Positions 7,101-7,338 of a stretch of DNA of 7,338 nt are shown here, piece after piece (positions within the stretch are counted from its first letter, which is position 1; each line of letters starts with the position of its first letter). Source of the stretch: Flavobacteriales bacterium (GTDB lineage Bacteria; Bacteroidota; Bacteroidia; Flavobacteriales; Flavobacteriaceae); assembly GCA_015494775.1 (NCBI GenBank), contig WGAP01000167.1, positions 1 through 7,338 on the forward strand, written 5' to 3'. The notes under the pieces are model-generated. The model was given only the letters and a program-made list of their open reading frames with translations, made no database searches and had not been told where the DNA came from. The translations under genes were made by a program, and so were the position numbers.

Positions 7101-7338
7101 ACGACAATGTGCCCGGTCAAAATATCGATTTCCGCAAAATAGGCCCTACGATTTTCAGCGGACAAACGCGCATCGAAAACGGCGAATTCCAATTTGAATT
7201 TGTCGCACCCAAGGACTTACGTCCCAATTACGGCAACGGGCGCATCGGGCTCTACGGCCGTCAGGATACCGACATACGTCACGGCGTGGACACCACACGC
7301 ATTGTGGGGGGCATCAACACCCAAGCACCCGCCGACAA
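4169..7338 (+). CDS. porU: Type IX secretion system sortase PorU (3' end outside the window)
   Basis: The frame runs without a stop from the ATG at 4169 to the window edge, giving 1056 codons. PorU proteins are usually about 1100-1300 residues, so only the C-terminal end is missing. A Sec signal peptide (MNRHLSSILLMFLTLWSVTA, likely cut before Q21) is followed by a long beta-rich N-terminal region containing a KTYRFRVEKTGVYRI segment near 165-179. The gingipain-like C25 domain runs from about 536 (SPDYLLIAP) to 914, with GDTSWD (612-617), PDLAVGRL (670-677), catalytic His788 in GHGNE, catalytic Cys822 in TVTCEFG, and LLGDPAMPL (907-915). An Ig-like region follows. PorU acts on the outer-membrane surface with PorV, cutting the C-terminal domain from type IX cargo and transferring cargo to anionic LPS. 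Both dyad residues are present, so the enzyme is expected to be active. It probably shares a transcript with the wbqC-like gene, as no convincing promoter is visible in the 40-bp gap. Confidence 0.94.
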   Translation, partial: MNRHLSSILLMFLTLWSVTAQTGGKQVIRIDWHLASQPPVKLRPLDVDLFDAPHYDFDGQMIYYRFSVDGFHIEPQSVKIQPQFSPLPDAWVRFLGLGTGPTEVKMHIANAGAKGRPVSIVSFNALVYRGGKWYKIDRLELGYRRQPPSMRRRTVAPVGHSILASGKTYRFRVEKTGVYRIDKSFLESLGVNVSQIDPRNIHILGWGGRMLPLQNDDNPQELAETPVEVHGEADGRFDSGDYILFFAYGEHSWNNESQTFNNLYIDKAYYYLHIDDTPGLRITEYTPPSGQPGLTLDEYYTERFYETDSINIGKLGRRWFGNNFNQGQAVRTFDFDFPPRVPGRKLRYSLRVATDNPAPSSLAISINGTPATALNINALTDIMRNNGLLAIGALRKDSIDVSGDHISVRLQYNDNGYASARIHLDYLKVGAFCRLQGRSDGFLVRHPAQESASDNVRFHLSNAQDVPAVWDVSNPFDIKRISNNGQPDFYWTAEPGDGRYFVLGTRFLSPEKAGKTDVEQSDLHYDVFYNSGSLHSPDYLLIAPAAYEASARRLVEFHRQQGLRAYFAPLEKIYLEFGNGTPDPAAIRNFIRYVYLNAPSPSERLRYVLLMGDTSWDFKNLMHDAGENSNVIPSYQSYQSFSLVSSFVTDDFFADMDDGEGWLDMNAAIPDLAVGRLTVNSADEAEKMTDKLLHYYDTATYGIWHNTVTLLSDDADGPDRVWELGLIYSTLDIAHDIETHHPYIRLNKIYLDAYRQQSTSGGYRYPEAKRDLLNAFEQGTLILNFIGHGNEYGWTHERVMNVPEIKSLRNYDKLPFVSTVTCEFGRFDNPDLVSGAELFTNNFQGGAFQVITTVREINAHAGMNFNKRLYKFLLGTETGQFVRYRTPGEALMMAKQNWGSINNKISLLGDPAMPLHFGAPRVVITQVQGMLTDTIRALDHVQVKGKVYDANNQFLSGYNGNLSVRISDKSIEAHTLNNDNVPGQNIDFRKIGPTIFSGQTRIENGEFQFEFVAPKDLRPNYGNGRIGLYGRQDTDIRHGVDTTRIVGGINTQAPAD

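Overview
The window looks like a chromosomal segment of a Bacteroidota bacterium, most likely Bacteroidales-like. The evidence is a type IX secretion sortase (PorU), a WbqC-family protein and a TAnnTTTG-type promoter with no Shine-Dalgarno sequence. The three backbone genes are moderately GC-rich. The fourth gene, on the minus strand, is clearly AT-rich.

Layout: (1) 10-1251, plus: a U32 'peptidase' family protein of the RNA-hydroxylation type (TrhP/RlhA-like). (2) 1252-1626: a non-coding gap made of a very GC-rich degenerate repeat tract with a perfect 13-bp-stem hairpin, then a short AT-rich stretch of degenerate heptamers. (3) 1627-2829, minus: an orphan AAA_14/DUF4143 ATPase with its own Bacteroidota-type promoter at 2839-2870 and a perfect 14-bp inverted repeat at 2850-2892 laid over that promoter. 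(4) 2842-3486: a second non-coding gap that mirrors the first, with promoter and palindromes, AT-rich heptamers, then about 400 bp of GC-rich mosaic repeats. A weak hairpin plus T-run points outward at each end of those repeats. (5) 3487-4128, plus: a WbqC-family protein with a GTG start. (6) 4169 to the window end, plus: porU, 1056 codons visible, truncated by the window edge.

The WbqC protein and PorU are 40 bp apart on one strand and probably co-transcribed. PorU removes the C-terminal signal of type IX cargo and joins cargo to anionic LPS; the WbqC family is named from a polysaccharide locus, so a surface-glycan link is plausible but is only inference. The ATPase is compositionally foreign, divergently oriented, self-contained and flanked on both sides by the same kinds of repeat, which makes it the best candidate for an acquired module. 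No complete novel system is visible. The best leads are the ATPase promoter/operator and the two mirrored repeat blocks.
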